DNA from: Citrobacter sp.
GTDB lineage: Bacteria > Pseudomonadota > Gammaproteobacteria > Enterobacterales > Enterobacteriaceae
Length of the DNA stretch: 46,203 bases
Direction of reading: 5' to 3'
Assembly (NCBI GenBank): GCA_019415335.1
Contig: DXKH01000099.1
Span: forward strand, 1 to 46,203
Part shown: piece after piece, positions 45,341-46,203 of the stretch
How the letters are laid out: each line of letters starts with the position of its first letter
Position numbering within the stretch: the stretch's first letter is position 1
Translations under genes and position numbers: made by a program
Notes under the pieces: model-generated
Database searches by the model: none
Told to the model about the DNA's origin: nothing
What the model saw: the letters and a program-made list of their open reading frames with translations, nothing else

Positions 45341-46203
45341 TGGAAAAGAAACTGGGACTGAGCGCTCTCACCGCGCTGGTTTTAAGCTCAATGCTTGGCG
45401 CAGGTGTTTTCAGTCTGCCGCAGAACATGGCCGCTGTTGCCAGCCCGTCTGCATTACTTATCGGCTGGGCGATTACCGGGGCCGGGATATTGCTGCTGGC
45501 GTTTGCCATGTTAATCCTGACCCGTATCCGTCCTGAACTGGACGGCGGCATCTTCACCTATGCCCGCGAAGGTTTCGGTGAGCTGATCGGTTTCTGCTCG
45601 GCCTGGGGCTACTGGCTATGTGCGGTGATTGCCAACGTCTCCTACCTCGTTATTGTCTTCTCTGCCCTCAGTTTCTTTACCGATACACCTGAGCTGCGTC
45701 TGTTTGGCGACGGCAATACCTGGCAGGCGATCGTCGGCGCGTCGGTGTTGCTGTGGGTGGTGCATTTTCTGGTGCTGCGCGGCGTACAAACGGCGGCCAG
45801 CATCAACCTGGTGGCGACGCTGGCGAAATTGCTGCCTCTCGGTCTGTTTATCGTGCTGGCCTTTATGGCGTTTAAGCTGGAGGTTTTCAGCCTCGACTTT
45901 ACCGGCCTCGCGCTGGGTGTCCCGGTCTGGGAGCAGGTTAAGAACACGATGCTTATCACGCTGTGGGTCTTCATCGGTGTGGAAGGCGCAGTCGTCGTCT
46001 CGGCGCGGGCGCGTAACAAACACGATGTCGGTCGCGCCACGCTGTTAGCGGTGCTCTCCGCGCTTGCTGTTTATCTGCTGGTCACCCTGCTCTCGCTTGG
46101 CGTGGTTGCCCGCCCGGAACTGGCGGAGATCCGTAACCCGTCAATGGCGGGGCTGATGGGCAAAATGATGGGGGCGGGGGGGGAGATTATCATTGCGGCG
46201 GGG
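45341..46203 (+). CDS. ydgI: APC-family amino acid antiporter YdgI (ArcD-like), 3' end outside window
   Basis: The first 287 residues of an inner-membrane basic amino acid antiporter, cut by the window end. It starts MEKKLGLSALTALVLSSMLG with GAGVFSLPQNM, the first-helix motif of arginine/ornithine antiporters; seven to eight helices are seen. E. coli YdgI is a putative arginine/ornithine exchanger of about 460 aa. The start follows GGGATAACC. It lies downstream of ydgH after 187 bp. The partner is not proven. Confidence 0.93.

Noticed and set aside
46160..46203. G-rich run at the right edge
   Set aside because: It is in frame with ydgI (MMGAGGEIIIAAG), so it is coding sequence, not a structural element.

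Overview
This window is a piece of an Enterobacteriaceae chromosome. Gene order and protein sequence follow the E. coli K-12 terminus region from dcp to ydgI (mgtS, mgrR, dcp, ydfG, rspR, ydfZ, ydfI, ydfJ, rspA, ynfA, ynfB, speG, ynfC, ynfD, ynfFGH-dmsD, clcB, bioD2, mlc, ynfL, ynfM, asr, ydgU, ydgD, mdtIJ, tqsA, pntAB, ydgH, ydgI). It also carries a Salmonella-type osmU transporter operon, a carboxypeptidase Taq gene and a urea-type ABC binding protein. That mix, and the lack of Qin prophage genes, points to a Citrobacter-like genome. This is inference from remembered protein sequences and synteny; no search was run. I saw no rRNA, tRNA, CRISPR array, transposase or phage gene.

Layout. (1) 1-4310 is accessory: a urea-transporter binding protein with a sigma-54 promoter and NtrC-like sites, a MetE-core methyltransferase with three tandem MetJ boxes, and a rhodanese divergent from an FtrA-type regulator. 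(2) 4328-4895 is a magnesium-response cluster: the 31-aa protein MgtS, the antisense-strand sRNA MgrR, each with a PhoP-like promoter, and an unrecognised 52-aa ORF. (3) 5052-14844 holds a lipoprotein serine hydrolase, dcp, ydfG, rspR, the FNR-controlled ydfZ, and a hexonate/mannonate unit (rspA, ydfJ, ydfI) with candidate RspR operators. (4) 15047-20841 holds ynfA, ynfB, speG, ynfC, an AT-rich insertion with a large autotransporter, and ynfD. (5) 20888-25724 is the anaerobic DMSO-reductase-family operon ynfFGH-dmsD with one catalytic subunit, an FNR box and a NarL/NarP 7-2-7 site. (6) 25826-29435 is osmU (permease, binding protein, permease, ATPase). (7) 29544-37613 holds clcB, bioD2, mlc, ynfL/ynfM, a 30-aa ORF, carboxypeptidase Taq, asr and ydgU. 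(8) 37715-46203 holds ydgD, mdtUJI with its leader peptide gene, tqsA, pntAB, ydgH and the start of ydgI.

Themes. Several units respond to stress: low Mg2+ (mgtS, mgrR), acid (asr), osmolarity (osmU), polyamine excess (speG acetylates spermidine, mdtUJI exports it). Others serve anaerobic life (ydfZ, ynfFGH-dmsD, and a perfect FNR box before the autotransporter). Most of the new information lies in small genes and control sites: mgtS, mgrR, mdtU, ydgU, two unrecognised small ORFs, and operators for NtrC/sigma-54, MetJ, PhoP, FNR, NarL, Mlc and RstA.
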